Of a DNA stretch of 64,000 nucleotides, positions 1 through 11,164 are shown piece by piece. The DNA is taken from contig CANTUR010000793.1 in the NCBI GenBank assembly GCA_947683625.1, positions 4,402,001 through 4,466,000 on the forward strand, in the 5' to 3' direction. Position 1 is the first letter of the stretch. Every line of letters starts with the position of its first letter. The notes under the pieces are model-generated. The model did not search any database. It was not told where the DNA came from and was given only the letters and a program-made list of their open reading frames with translations. A program made the translations under genes and the position numbers. The DNA is from Mallotus nudiflorus. Its lineage: Eukaryota > Streptophyta > Magnoliopsida > Malpighiales > Euphorbiaceae.

Positions 1-126
1 ACAAGGTTTATATGGACACTCTTGAAACTTAGCTTAAATCTTAAGCTTTCTTTCACAAACAGAAGCCTAAATTTCAAGCAACAGTTTTTTTTTTTTCACC
101 CTTTTTGGATAATGAAATAAAATTGC
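1..126. other. Flanking non-coding DNA with left target duplication of F
   Basis: AT-rich sequence with no coding signal. Its last eight bases (119-126, AAAATTGC) are repeated at 5372-5379, on the far side of the foldback element F, and are read as a target-site duplication. Confidence 0.5.
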
Positions 127-400
127 AGTAAAACCCACATTCAGACCCCTAAGCTTTTCACTTCTTTCGTTTTAGTCCTCTCAAGTTTTATTGTGTATAT
201 TTAGACCTTCATACTTCACAAGTTGAAAATTTTAACCTTTCTATCAATTTTTTGGTGCAAATTATTTTTTTGGTCCCTAAAGTTTTATATTTCTAACATT
301 CATACATTTTTTACTTTTTTTAATACCTATCACTTCTAAAATTTTTTGCCGATAAAAAATAATTTTACTTATTTTAATTTCTAATATTTTAAATTAAAAT
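127..400 (+). repeat. Left terminal inverted repeat of F (split by a MITE)
   Basis: Pairs with the reverse complement of about 5035-5371; the phrase TATATTTAGAC is shared near 198-208 and in the reversed right arm. The arm continues beyond the MITE at 1014-1085. Confidence 0.65.
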
Positions 401-401
401 A

Positions 402-1002
402 GGAAAAAGGTCTAATTTGCATCCAAGGTTTGTGCCCTAAGAATAGTTTGACACTTTAGTTTTTTTCCCCCAATCGGTCATATTTGAAAAGTGGAGCATA
501 TTGAAACTTTACTAATTACAATCTATAACTTTTTTTAGTACAATTAAGTTTTATAAAGTAAAAAAAAAAACCTAATTTTAATGGATACTAATAAGTTAAA
601 TTAGCAATTTTATGTAAATTATCAATTTGACATTTACATTAACGGATAAATTTAGTCATTTTTTGAAATTTATCACTTAATTTTATAATTTTTTAAAATG
701 TAAGAAAAATGTAAAAAAAAAATTAATTATTTTATAGGTTGAAAAAAATTAAAATTTAATAATTAGGTTCTATATATATTTCTAAAATAATTATCAATTT
801 AATTTGTTAGTATCCATTAAAATTAGTTTTTTTATTAGTTTATTAGACTTAATTGTATTAAAAAAATGTTATAGGATTTGATTGTAATTAATAAAGTTCT
901 AATTTGCTCCACTTTCCAAATGTGGAGTTCCGATTGGAAAAAAAATAGAGGTGCCAATATGGGATTAGGGCATAAACCTGGGGTGCAAATTAGATATTTT
1001 CC
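402..1002. mobile_element. Foldback MITE inserted in the left arm of F
   Basis: About 600 bases whose halves are long inverted repeats (402 to ~620 against ~780 to 1002). The ends read GGAAAAAGGTCTAATTTGCA and, reversed, GGAAAATATCTAATTTGCAC. It is flanked by a perfect 11-bp direct repeat AAATTAAAATA (391-401 and 1003-1013), in the upper range for Mutator-like elements. There is no coding capacity. Because it splits the left arm of F while the right arm is continuous, it arrived after F. Confidence 0.75.
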
Positions 1003-1839
1003 AAATTAAAATATAAATCTAATTTTCTATAAATTTTTTATATCATAAAATAATTATAATAAAGGTATTTTTATATTCATTAAAATTTTGTTTAAAAAAT
1101 AAAGCCAAAAAGGTATTTGTCATACCTTAAATTTGACTGTCCCCAAAAGGGTCCAATGATGAAACAAATTCCCGAGATAACTAAAGTCTTCTTGTTCGTA
1201 ATACCTCTGAAGTGTGCAACCTTAAAACACCTAATTGACCCCACTAGTGTGCAAAGTCAATCACCGAGCCATTAAGTTGTGCTCCGACCTTGTGAAATAC
1301 GAATTATTAGGACAACAAGAGGTTATATTTTGAGAAAACTCCTTTCAGAATACTTAACTCATTGGGCTGGTACGCATTTCATTAGACCGGGACCTAGCTT
1401 TGTGAAAAAAATAGAAATCAATTTTGATAAAATGGACTTTGGAAACACATTTGGAAGGCTCCAAAACCTCTACAAGTGGTCTCAAAATGGTCTAACACAA
1501 CCCGAGCATCATCGTGTATCGCTCAGAAGTGAGCTTAAACACCCCTAGGTTCATGTGCTAAAATCGAGGCCGAATTTAGCAAAATAAACTTTGAAAATAC
1601 ATTCAAAAGGCCTAAAAACCCTACGAACCAACCTTGAAACAATATGTGTAAAACCTAGGAAGAGCGCGTAAAGCATCGAAGTGTGCATGGAAATGCACAC
1701 GAGCGCACGTGGCCACACGCCAAGTGCATGACCACATGCATATTGTGTGTTACCACACACACTTGGCATGGCCACACATAAAAATCCCTTTATATGCACG
1801 TGACCATGCCTACACCACCCCATTCTACATATTTTTTCC

Positions 1840-1847
1840 TATAAATA
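1840..1847 (+). promoter_or_regulatory. TATA box of the X LTR (copy A)
   Basis: TATAAATA in the context CCTATAAATAGACCCCTC. The same box, reversed, occurs at 40221-40228 in copy C and near 23288-23294 in copy B. Repeated CATGACCACGTGC-like motifs lie just upstream (1681-1815). Confidence 0.6.
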
Positions 1848-2090
1848 GACCCCTCCACACCTTATTTTGGGGGAGGGAGCAAGTAAAAACATACACACAC
1901 TCAAAAATTAGTCTGATCGAAGGCATTGAAAACTCCTTTTCAGATAGTTTTTGCTCTCCCATAGGCTCTCCTTTAGGTTGCTAGATCCCTTTTTTCCACC
2001 AAACCAGGCCTCATCTTTATCAAAGCACACTTCAAAGGTATACAATTTAGCATCATTCTGCTATCATTTTGAACCTCTCGATGAGGAAAG

Positions 2091-2897
2091 TGATACAAAC
2101 CCTACCTATAATGGAGATAGAACGCGCATCCAACTTTGAAATCTAGCCCAAGGATCATCAAGGATAGGTCGTGTTGATGGAGCTAAACCCCTTGCTTATT
2201 AATTTGAAACAAGATACTTAACTATTAAAGGATGAACAATCACACAATTCTAAGTTTAACCTAGCAATTATAATGAAAGGTAGATGTGAAAAAATTCAAG
2301 TAAACTTGCAAAGTTTTAAAAGAACAAATTAAGGAAAAACCTTACTTAATTGATTAAAATTATCAAAAATACATCCCAAATTCGTCCAAAATATGTTTAG
2401 CCCTTATATAGGCATGCAAAAAACCTAACACTTGAAGGAAAATGTTTTCTTCCTTATTCCCAAAGATACTTATAAAGGAAAATCCTTAATTAAGGAGATT
2501 TCCTTCAAAATAGGACAACTAATGACAACTCATCTTTAAAAAGTCAAAATTGACAACTCATTACAACTTATGAAAACTAAGTAAAATGACAACTCATGAC
2601 AACTAAGCATTAAAGCATGCCATGTCACATGTTGACCATTGACCTTTGACTTTGACTTATTGACTATTTGACTTCGACTTCAATTTTGACTTGTTGACTT
2701 ATTGACTTTGACTTGGAATATCCTTGAATCTTCTTATATCTTTTAGAATCTTCCTTATTCACTCTAAAATAAGAAAATAACTCAACAACTTTCCAATCAA
2801 GCTAATTAATTTCAAAATAGGAAATTAAGTTAATTAGCTTGAATTCTTCATTATTAAGCTCCATGCTTGCATTTAACCCCTTTTAGGGTTCATATTA
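2091..2897. mobile_element. ~807-bp insertion inside solo LTR A
   Basis: The uninterrupted LTR copies read GAGGAAAGCTTGATAA (reversed) at this point. Here the sequence is broken and GAAAG is duplicated (2086-2090 and 2898-2902), a 5-bp target duplication. The insert starts TGATACAAACCCTA and its reversed end reads TAATATGAACCCTA, a short imperfect inverted repeat. It contains a run of TTGACTT/TTTGAC repeats (about 2632-2712) and a palindrome near 2803-2842. No ORF. It could be a solo LTR, a TRIM-like element or a small DNA element; a 5-bp duplication suits an LTR element best. Confidence 0.6.
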
Positions 2898-3870
2898 GAA
2901 AGCTTGATAATCTCTTGAAGCTAAAGCTTCAAAGCTCACACAAGCTTAGTCGAGTCTGAGTACTATACAATCATTTTAGCATATATATTTTATCGTATTT
3001 TATTTTATTTTACTGTTACTAGCATTTGGGAATACTGTTATGCTTGCATAATGAGACTAGAAATCTTACATGTTGCGTGAATAATATATGCTTCATTATG
3101 CTCATTCTGCATCCTCTATTTTTGAAATCATGAAATCACATCGCAAATGCCAATAATGTGAAAAGTTCATATCTCGGAAATAAAGTCATCATTGTCTCGG
3201 TCCAATGATGACCTTATGCATCCTTTATATTATCATCAGACATCATCATAGCATAAATAATCACTGTAAGCATGCATGATTATTTTATCATCCATGAAAT
3301 TGAGTAAGTTGTGTAAATGGTCATGTTATCCTTATAGATCAATCATACTAGATTTATCTTTCTGCAATCTTTCCTTTTTCATATGTATTTTATCAAGAAA
3401 GTAATGTAATAAAATTTTCACTTTTATTCTCATATATTATATGATGTACTGTGTGAATGTTATATAAACTGTCATTACTGAAACTAGGGTGTTATGGTAG
3501 CTATACATCAAATATCGTATAATGAGAAACAGTCAAAAAGTAGATGTGATGCCCCGAACCCAGAAATCTCTACTGGGGACAATACTCGCTAAGTGACATG
3601 ATGTTGTCCCTTTATTTTCCTAATTTTCTAAAAATCGAGTAGTAACTCCACAAAATCAAAAGTGTCTCATCCCCTTGAAACTAATCACTTGTCCCTATTC
3701 AGTAAAGTTGTCATGTCCCTCAGAAACGGAAAGACTCACTACACTATCTAATAAAGTACAAAAAAGAAAAAAAAGAAAAAAAAGAAAAAAAGAAAACAAT
3801 CTAAGTCACTCACATTATTAAAAATATAAAATTTTAATTTTAATTAATTATAAAACATATTTTTATTTTA

Positions 3871-4860
3871 ATGTATTTTAATTATAATGTTCTTTTCCTC
3901 TTGGAATATGCATTTCTCATCTTAAGTTTTGGCCTTATAACATGTTGCTTTTATGTCTGCCCTTCATTCTGTTTGGTTTGCGCGTAATAGCATTGCTATC
4001 CAGAACTATCCCCTCGGTATTTCTTTAGTGATTTTTCATATTTATTGCTTTATCAAGTCTACTAAAATCTTTAAGATTGACAAAATGAACAATTCACAAT
4101 CAGATTTGATTATTCTCCAACGCTTAAGAGTTACTTCTATTGTTCAACATGCTCCTTTGATTATTCCTGTTATTTGGGTGAAACTTCCTCTCGGTTCGAT
4201 TAAAATCAACACAAATGGAGCAGTTAGAGGAGCTCTAGGGCTTTTAGGAGCATGTGGGGTTTTTCAAAACCATGCAAGAACAACTTTAACTTCTTTTGCT
4301 GCCCCTTTAGGCATGTCTTTAGCCTTCAAAGCTGAATTATCCACTATGATAATTACGGTCTCCAATATTCATTTATTTAGCTTTGCTCCTATTTGGATTG
4401 AGTGCGATTCTAGTTATGTGGTTCAACTCCTTCATCACCTTAGTCTTGATGTCCCTTGGAAGCTTCGTAATGATTGGTAGTAGTGCCTCCAAATTCTTCA
4501 ACATCGCCAAATTCATATTAGTTATATTTTCAGAGAAGGCAACTATGTTGTTGATCATCTTTTAGTTAAAGCCATTGACCTTCCTTCTATTCAATGGTGA
4601 TCCTCTTATACTTCTAGCTGTCACTTTTTCATGTGTACTAATGTTATGGGTAAAGAGTGTTACAGGTTTAGATAGCCCTTTGTTGTTTTTCCATTTTTGT
4701 TCTCTTGCCCTTCAAAGCGTTGATTTGTATTGGATTATTCTTTTTTATATTTAATAAATGTGGGAGCCTTTACGTGATGTTGGTGCTAGAGGGGTACTAG
4801 CCTAGTTAGGATGCCTTGGTGCACTTTTGATTTGGGTTATCTTCTTTTGTTTAAAAAAAA
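3871..4860 (+). mobile_element. 5'-truncated LINE (non-LTR retrotransposon), 3' end only
   Basis: A plus-strand fragment ends in TTTAAAAAAAA at 4849-4860 and encodes the RNase H-like domain found at the 3' end of many plant L1-type elements. Everything upstream (endonuclease, RT) is missing, as expected from incomplete target-primed reverse transcription. The left boundary is approximate. A weak duplication ACATATTTTTATTTT (3855-) versus ACATAATATTTTATT (4862-) may be its target site. It lies in the core of F. Confidence 0.65.
3953..4600 (+). pseudogene. LINE RNase H-like domain (RVT_3 type), broken
   Basis: RNase H domains of plant LINEs degrade the RNA strand of the RNA-DNA hybrid. The frame shows the family's order: a PLGSIKINTNGA segment (first catalytic Asp, usually NTDGA, is Asn here), a glycine-rich stretch, AFKAEL with the catalytic Glu, then IWIECDSSYVV with the next catalytic Asp. 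A stop at 4478-4480 interrupts the frame. Reading continues past it with an IFREGNYVVDH segment that corresponds to the conserved HIxREGNxxAD motif, to a stop at 4598-4600. The start at 3953 is only the first Met of the open stretch; the true protein began far upstream and is lost. Non-functional. Confidence 0.7.
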
Positions 4861-5034
4861 TACATAATATTTTATTCCAAAAAATATAAATTTTATAGAA
4901 AATAAAACTTGTATATAAAATATTGTGAGAATAGTAATGTTATTATAATTTTTTCTATATCTTAATATTGATTTGTTTATTTATTTTTAAAATTTAAAAT
5001 TATTTAAAATTATCTAAATATGTATATATAAATT
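4861..5034. other. Inner part of F, no gene seen
   Basis: Very AT-rich sequence between the LINE tail and the right inverted repeat of F. Nothing else is recognised. Confidence 0.4.
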
Positions 5035-5371
5035 TATATTTTTCCTAAAATATTACAATTATTTTAGATAAGAAATTATATTTATATTTTTAATTTAAAT
5101 ATTGAAAATTAAAACAAGTAAATTTATTTTTTTGATGGAAAAATTTTAAATGTGATATATGTGTTTAAAAAAAAAGTGAAAACAAATGGTATGAATGTTA
5201 AAAACATTAAACTTTAAAGACCAAAAGGAAATAATTTATATTAAAAAATTAATAAAAGGGTTTAAAATTTTTAACACCTGAAGTACGAGAGTCTAAATAT
5301 ATAAAATAAAAATTAAGGGATCTAAAGCTAAAAATATGAAACATTTGGGTGTTTGAATATGGATTTTGCCT
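5035..5371 (-). repeat. Right terminal inverted repeat of F
   Basis: Its reverse complement tracks 127-400 and 1014-1085 over most of its length with scattered mismatches and small gaps. It is not interrupted, unlike the left arm. Confidence 0.65.
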
Positions 5372-5379
5372 AAAATTGC

Positions 5380-6537
5380 TATTTGAAAAGTATGCTAGTC
5401 ATATATATATATGAAGAATATGATTTTTTTTATTTTAATAATTAGTTTCTAAAAATTATTAACAAATAAATTTTATAAATTTTAAAAACTAAATTTTAAA
5501 AATGTATTTTACAAATACATGTACAATAATGAGGTGAAATTTATAAGTATAATCTATGATTACTTTGTTTTTTACAAAGTAAACTTTACTTTATTAATAA
5601 CCACAATTAGATTATATATAAAAATTTTAAAAATTGTATTTTACAAATATGGGTACAATGATGAGGTGAAATTTCTAACTGTATTTTTCCTCATTTTGTA
5701 ACTGTATTTGTACAATACGGTCTTTAATATATATATATATATATATAAAGGCACATATTATATCCTCAACCACTTATATTTGTATGAATTTATTGCTTTA
5801 CCTTCCATACTTCAGTTTTACCAAGTTAACGCCTCAATTTATATGTAACCTATTGTGTAAATATCTATTGCCATTATTGGCAAGACAAGTGGAATGAGAT
5901 ATCATCATATAAATAGTGCTAAAACAATAAATTCACATAAATATATGGGTAAAGTGACAAATTTATGTAACTATAAATATTTATATAATAAATTATGAAT
6001 AAATTGAAATGTTAATTTAGTAAAAATGAAAATATAGAGCATAAAATAATAAATTAATACAAATACATGTGTCTACATGCCTAAGTTAAATTGTTTATTA
6101 TGTTACCAAAGATTCAAGAAATTGGATGTGATTTCAAAGTTCAGCCAGTTAATACATACATGTACGTATAACGATGTGAAAATCACATAAGCCCAACAAA
6201 CAACATTTTTCTTTTTCTTGCTCTTAAACAATTTAATAGCTTTTATTTAGTGATGAGCATGGGACCGAAAGCATATCAGAATCAAATCCAAAAATATTAA
6301 AATTGTATTTTGTCTAATGATCTTAAATCGAATCCAACGAAATTTTGTAATTAATTTGATATGATATTAAATCTTTACAAAAAAAATGAGAATCGTACAT
6401 CAAAACTATATCAAATTGAAAAATTAAGTATAATGTCAAATATTAATTAAATAAATAATATAAAAGTATTAATAAACATTAGTAAACTTATTTATGTACT
6501 TAATTTAATATGATATTACAGCAAATGGGTAGATGGG
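5380..6537. other. AT-rich flank between F and Z; small repeats, no gene
   Basis: Contains a ~40-bp direct repeat 132 bases apart (5503-5542 and 5635-5674, both around TACAATRATGAGGTGAAATTT), an AT dinucleotide run (5727-5747), and an inverted repeat at about 5775-5878 / 5965-6068. No coding sequence recognised. Confidence 0.5.
5775..6068. repeat. Inverted repeat, possible decayed MITE
   Basis: The arm 5775-5878 pairs with the reverse complement of about 5965-6068 (for example TGAATTTATTGCTTTA against TTAATTTATTATTTTA), with ~85 bases between them. No clear target duplication was found. Confidence 0.4.
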
Positions 6538-7085
6538 TGATGGTTTCATCACCTATTCAGGATGATGATAGGGGCAAGAAACAGGTCAAGTCCCTTTTAA
6601 CCTACTTGATTTGGATCAAATAGGAGCTTTACTTTACTGAGAAGCGTTAATCTCTGAGATCAAAAGATAAAATAAACACTGGATCTTTTGAGAAAAATTG
6701 ATAATATATTGAGTTGTATAAAAATGAGTTGAGAGCTTACAAAGATAAAAGCTTCAAGCTTATATAGGCTCTATAGCCCAACTAAATATGGAATAGAATC
6801 AATAGAAAACTTACCTAAATAAACTAAGGAAATAAATCGAATAAAGGCTTTCCTAATCTATAATAAGGAAATAAATTACAAAAAAAACTACCTAATTGGT
6901 CTAATTGACTTTCCTAAAGGAGGTATCCAATCAACATGCATCAAGGAATGAACACATCTTGCTAAAAATACACCTTGACCATTGGACTACCATTATTCAA
7001 ATACCACATAGTCCTTGCAAAATGGGTTTAAGCCTGGTTCAGGGTTCTGGACGTGTGCCTTGGGCCATTTAGGCCGGTGCAAATA
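6538..7085 (-). repeat. Z 3' LTR
   Basis: Shares about 410 bases with 63203-63628 (for example CTTTTGAGAAAAATTGA and ATTGAGTTGTATAAAAATG). The inner end is set by the polypurine tract at 7086-7099. The LTR would start TATTTGCACC on the minus strand, with TG decayed to TA. The outer end is tentative: a hairpin GGTGATG-GTTT-CATCACC at 6536-6553 marks it, but no target duplication was identified. Confidence 0.55.
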
Positions 7086-7099
7086 ATGCCCCCCAAGAT
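7086..7099 (-). other. Polypurine tract of Z
   Basis: Minus strand ATCTTGGGGGGCAT directly abuts the LTR, the position expected for plus-strand priming in Ty3/gypsy elements. Confidence 0.6.
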
Positions 7100-7250
7100 C
7101 AAGACTGAGGCTTGAGTCAATGGATTGATTCTACGACTTCATTAGGCCTAAGTGGCTTTATGAAAGCCCTTAAAATTTTCCAATTTCACCATCTGCATTA
7201 GGGCATTATTATCTTTTGTCACACCTTTTCATTTGCTCAAAATTGCACCT

Positions 7251-7260
7251 ATAAAAGGGA
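7251..7260 (+). promoter_or_regulatory. TATA-like box upstream of the antisense Z ORF
   Basis: CTATAAAAGG lies about 210 bases upstream of the ATG at 7470, on the strand of the antisense ORF. A pyrimidine-rich leader with a candidate splice donor (GTAAGC, 7377-7382) follows. Suggestive only. Confidence 0.4.
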
Positions 7261-7469
7261 GAGTTCCTAATCATTTACTCCACTTGCTATGGAAATTTCA
7301 CTCTCTCTCACTTTAGAGCTTCTCTCTTTAGTACTCAGCACTTAAGTCTTTCATCTTTCAAAGTCATTTCATCAACGTAAGCTCTCAGCTTCTTTTTTTT
7401 ATTATGATTAATCGGTCAAATAATTTCTTTGACTGAAAACTTCCTTTGTATTTTAATTAATTATTTATC

Positions 7470-9557
7470 ATGAGAAAATCAAAGAAGGTGGCATCTTTAA
7501 TAATCAACCACAAGGTCGATCCTCTTACATGCTTGGAGAGGGCTAACAACATTGTCCAAGCTTCTACTACTACATCAAAGGTATTATTCAGATATCCTAA
7601 CCATCTTACTAGTATTACATTAGGACCTTTATTAGTTGAGGATGGTAGGTGGGCAGATGAGCTTATCCCTATTGCTAGAAAAAATTATCTTTCTAGGTTC
7701 AATGGGCCTAATGATATGTCATTATAGAATAAAAACATACCAATTAGGTCTTGGCTGAGCCCTTCAAAGGAGTTTTTAGTCTGGTATACTTGTATGGAAA
7801 TTATCTTCTCTTCCTTGTGGAATGAAGTAGTCAATTATAACATGCTCCAATTTTCTAGAACTGAGGTGCCAATAAATAATCACTTACTATTGGCCATGTC
7901 ACTTTTTTAGTGTAGATCTAGTAATGTCTTTATGTTTAGAGAGGGACTGATGTCAATTACTTTGTTAGACTTGGTAGGTTTATTTGATCTCTACCCCTTT
8001 GGAGAAGAGATTAGTCCTAGGCTCAGGGTCGACATTTCCAAGTTTCCTAGGTCTTTTAAAAAGGAGCACGTACGCTACAATCCCTATATTACCATGAACA
8101 TGAAGTCCATCCCTACCTTAGGTAAGGCTGAGCATATGGCCTTTTTGTTATACTAGTTATGTTAGTTTGTGGGCTATCCTAGTTCAATTAAGGTAATAAA
8201 AGAGTTCCTTCCCCTTGTTATAACCTTGGCCGATAGGCAAAAGCTGGCGCTTGGTCCCTTCGTTTTAAGTCAGCTATACAGAGGCATGCATCAACTTGTG
8301 CCCAATAATGATATGGATGATTTTAAGTTAAGATTTGGGCCGATCTGGATCATTCAAGTGTAATTAAAAGCATATTTTCCATATTTAATGGATTAGCACT
8401 TTCAAATTTATTGGTAATTATGCTTTTTGGGTGTTATCATTTGAATGTAAATATTCTTCTTTCTAAGAATTCTTCCATCATTTATACAACTCCCAAGCTC
8501 AACTGGATATGATATTTTACCCTTTCATTCCAACAAGTTTTAGGCCTTTGTGGCTTTTTTAAGGATTTTCGTGAACATAATCCTTGTCAAGAATAGGTAT
8601 TAGCCAGGGAGAGCATTCTCATTGCTAAAGATCTACCATTCAGTCTTGATTAGATCCTTAAAAAAATTAGTGCGGTGTTGAGTTCTATAATCCCCACTTT
8701 ATTACAAGGCAAATTGGATGCTCACAATCTCTTCCTTGCCCGATTCTTTTTCATGTAACTCACTATTCTATAATATGCTTATTTATGGGAAGATGGAGTT
8801 CTTTGATGAGGTTGCCAAGGTTTTTGAGGTTCTCCAAAAGAATTTGCATTAATGCCCCCTACCCATCAACCCTTGCAAAATAAAGATGTTGATAGACTTT
8901 TAGGATGCTTTAGGTTTGAAATATTTATGCTTATCTTCTGCTGAAGTGATGAACATTCAAAAATGGGAATTAAGTGAGGACCGGGCTTCTTCTTCTTTAC
9001 ATGGTCATCAGAAAATAAGAGGTGAGTATATTCTTAAGATTAATAAATTTGAACATTTTTACAATTGCAAGTACAACTATCGTGACCAAGTTGAAATGTG
9101 GAGGAAGATGGAGGAAGTTAAGGCCAAACTAGTATGGGAACACAAACTTAAAAGTCATGCCACATACCAATAAACTTGTACTTATTATCCTGAGGTGACA
9201 AATTTGGACGTTTGCTCCTGCTCCTATAGAGATTGATTTGCAGGAGTCCTAACTGCACCCTTTAGTCTCACTAGTCCTACTATTTTTAGACTTAGGCCTT
9301 AAAGCAAAGTGAGCTTTATGGGTAGTTTTATAGGCAATACTATAATTGCACTTTATAATGTTCAGCCATCTTCCTCCTTTGCTCACCCCTTCATCAAGTA
9401 GTCAGGTAGTCTCCCTTACCGATGACCTTATTCTCGTTCTTATGAAATCTCTCTTCTTATCGCATTTATTTTAGATGTTAAAGAGAAACCGATCGATGTG
9501 CTAAAGGATCAACCAAAAAAGAAAGCTAAGATACAACATAAGTCATTGAAGGGTACT
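7470..9557 (+). pseudogene. Antisense extra ORF of Z, part 1 (plant-mobile-domain-like)
   Basis: A plus-strand reading frame runs opposite to Z pol, broken by scattered stops. Pieces at 7470-7727, 7932-8156, 8169-8363 and 8916-9173 join into one protein-like series. Recognisable stretches include a FREGLMSITLLDLVGLFDL segment and VIKEFLPLVITLA followed by QKLALGPFVLSQLYRGMH. They resemble the aminotransferase-like plant mobile domain family known from host genes and some Tat-type retroelements. The part nearest E is lysine-rich (PKKKAKIQHK, about 9514-9543), like a nuclear-localisation segment. E interrupts it at 9558 and it resumes at 20214. Function is unknown; it is not needed for the pol enzymes. 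The domain name is from memory of the family's look, not a search. Confidence 0.55.
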
Positions 9558-11154
9558 TGATGTAGGTAGAATTGTAAAACCCTAGTCTCTAGGACTTAGT
9601 ATAGAGTAAGTAGGGTGTCGAACACTCGAGAATTTTTGGGCAATTATATATTAACCGGATAGTTACTTAGATGGATAGGCAAAACTAAATCAAAATAAAT
9701 TAAAGAATCTAATTACTACTAATTTACTATAATACTAAACAAAAATAAAATGTAAATATATGTAAGAGAAGCACAATTTAGAACGTAAATAAGAACTTAT
9801 AAAAGATTATCATAAAACATATTGATTGGAAATTAGTGCGTATAATCTTTAAAAGCAATTCTCATTGTCAATTTAAAGTTAGAGTCTCTAAAGGTAACTC
9901 TCGTTATCAATTAAAAGTATTTCCTTTTAGATTTTGCAAGCCCTCTCATTGTATTATAGAGATAAGATAAAATCATAAATCACATTATACCATTAAATCC
10001 TTAAAAGCAACTCTCGTTGTCGATTAAGGATGATTCTGTCTAGAGTCTATAATCACTCTCGTGTCTTTGTAGAGATAGACATAAATCATAAAGTAATTAT
10101 ACTAATTCTTTTCCCTTAAAATGAATTCCTTATCTCTAAGTAAATCCAACTCTTAAGTAATTTCAATTATATGTCCACCAAATTACTCTAACTCTCATTG
10201 TAAGTAATTTTTATTAAAACAAGTTACATATGGTGATCAATTATAAATAACTTAATTAAGTACTAATTGAAATTAAATTATAAACAAAATAAGATAGAAA
10301 ATGTAGTTCTTATTTAATTCATCATTGCTTCTCAAAAAATACTTAGCCAATAAACATAGTTAGAGAACAATAAGAAAAGAAGAAAGAGAATTGATAAAAC
10401 CCTTTTTACTAAATCTTCTAGCACTTGCTTGATGTAGAGAAATCTTCTATTCTTGCTTCTTTCTTGATCTCCTTCTAGTTGATCTTCAAACATTAAGTCT
10501 AAGTAATAATTTCTCTAATGAAGTTATATATTTGGAATCATCCTCCTCCCCCTATCTTAGGTCACAATTGATCTATATACAGACCCTATAGGTGGTTAAA
10601 AGGAGTTACAATTGGAAAGGTACCCTTTTAAACAAAGGGTCATAACTCTATATAAATATGGTAACTTACAGGGCATTTTTGTCCTTCCAGATGACCTTAT
10701 CATGAAAGTTCTAAATCTCTAAGTTATCTTTCCAAATCAACTTGAATCACCTCATTTAGATGTCTTTAGAGGAAGTTATAGCCAAAATATGAAAACTGCT
10801 TAAAGTTGGAAAGTTGCAACCCTTTAGTGAGACATCACTGGCACAACTCGTGACATGGCTATGACTCGGCACGGCTTGCCTCTGTCACAACTCATTCCCA
10901 CTGTAACGACTTGTGCCAGTATCAATTCAACTTCCTTTTGCTTCTCAAGCTTCATACTTCATTCTAACAAGTCCAAAGTCCTTCACATACATCAATTGAA
11001 CCAAAAAACATATATAAAACATACAAACTACCATAAAAAGCAATTGGAACTAAAAATACCATTTGCATAACTAAATAAATGCACAAACTAAACTAAATTA
11101 AACAAAATAATACTTATAATACCCTAAATAACTATACATATTTGCATTGTATCA
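9558..11154 (-). repeat. E 3' LTR (full length, ~1.6 kb)
   Basis: Plus-strand start TGATGTAGGTAGAATTG is homologous to the 5' LTR start at 19991 (TGATACCGGTAGAATTG). The minus-strand start TGATACAATGC abuts the polypurine tract. It holds repeated ACTCTCGTTGTCAATTAA-like blocks (about 9858-10200), also seen in the D LTR. No protein-coding signal. Confidence 0.8.
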
Positions 11155-11164
11155 AATTCCCTTA
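11155..11164 (-). other. Polypurine tract of E
   Basis: TAAGGGAATT on the minus strand lies immediately before LTR start TGATACAATG. Confidence 0.6.

Larger units (their letters stand above)
1118..3814 (+). mobile_element. A: solo LTR of family X, plus orientation
   Basis: It begins TGTCATACC and ends with CACTCACA. It matches, in opposite orientation, the LTR copies at 22085-24145 and 39112-40997. Five-base flanks are GTATT (1113-1117) and TTATT (3815-3819), a target duplication with one mismatch. No PBS, PPT or coding sequence adjoins it, so it is a solo LTR left by LTR-LTR recombination. Removing the ~807-bp insertion at 2091-2897 leaves about 1885 bases, close to the 1886 of copy C. Confidence 0.8.
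127..5371. mobile_element. Foldback / Mutator-like DNA element F, heavily interrupted
   Basis: The two ends are imperfect inverted repeats of about 340 bases: 127-400 (resuming at 1014-1085) on the left and about 5035-5371 on the right. The outermost bases read AGTAAAACCC on the left and AGGCAAAATCC on the reversed right. AAAATTGC flanks both ends (119-126 and 5372-5379); the ninth base differs (A versus T). Long inverted repeats with an 8-9 bp duplication are typical of Mutator-like elements. No transposase is visible. Removing the nested MITE, the solo LTR A and the LINE fragment leaves an element of only about 1 kb, so this was probably a non-autonomous foldback element. The class call is inferred from structure alone. 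Confidence 0.65.

Noticed and set aside
1279..2139. Plus-strand open frames of 60-91 codons
   Set aside because: They lie wholly inside solo LTR A; LTR copies B and C do not keep them open, and they have no family signature.
6241..6530. Possible hAT-like fragment near GATGAGCATGGGACC and a similar reversed tract near 63640-63840
   Set aside because: Similarity is weak and AT-driven; no ends or duplication could be fixed.
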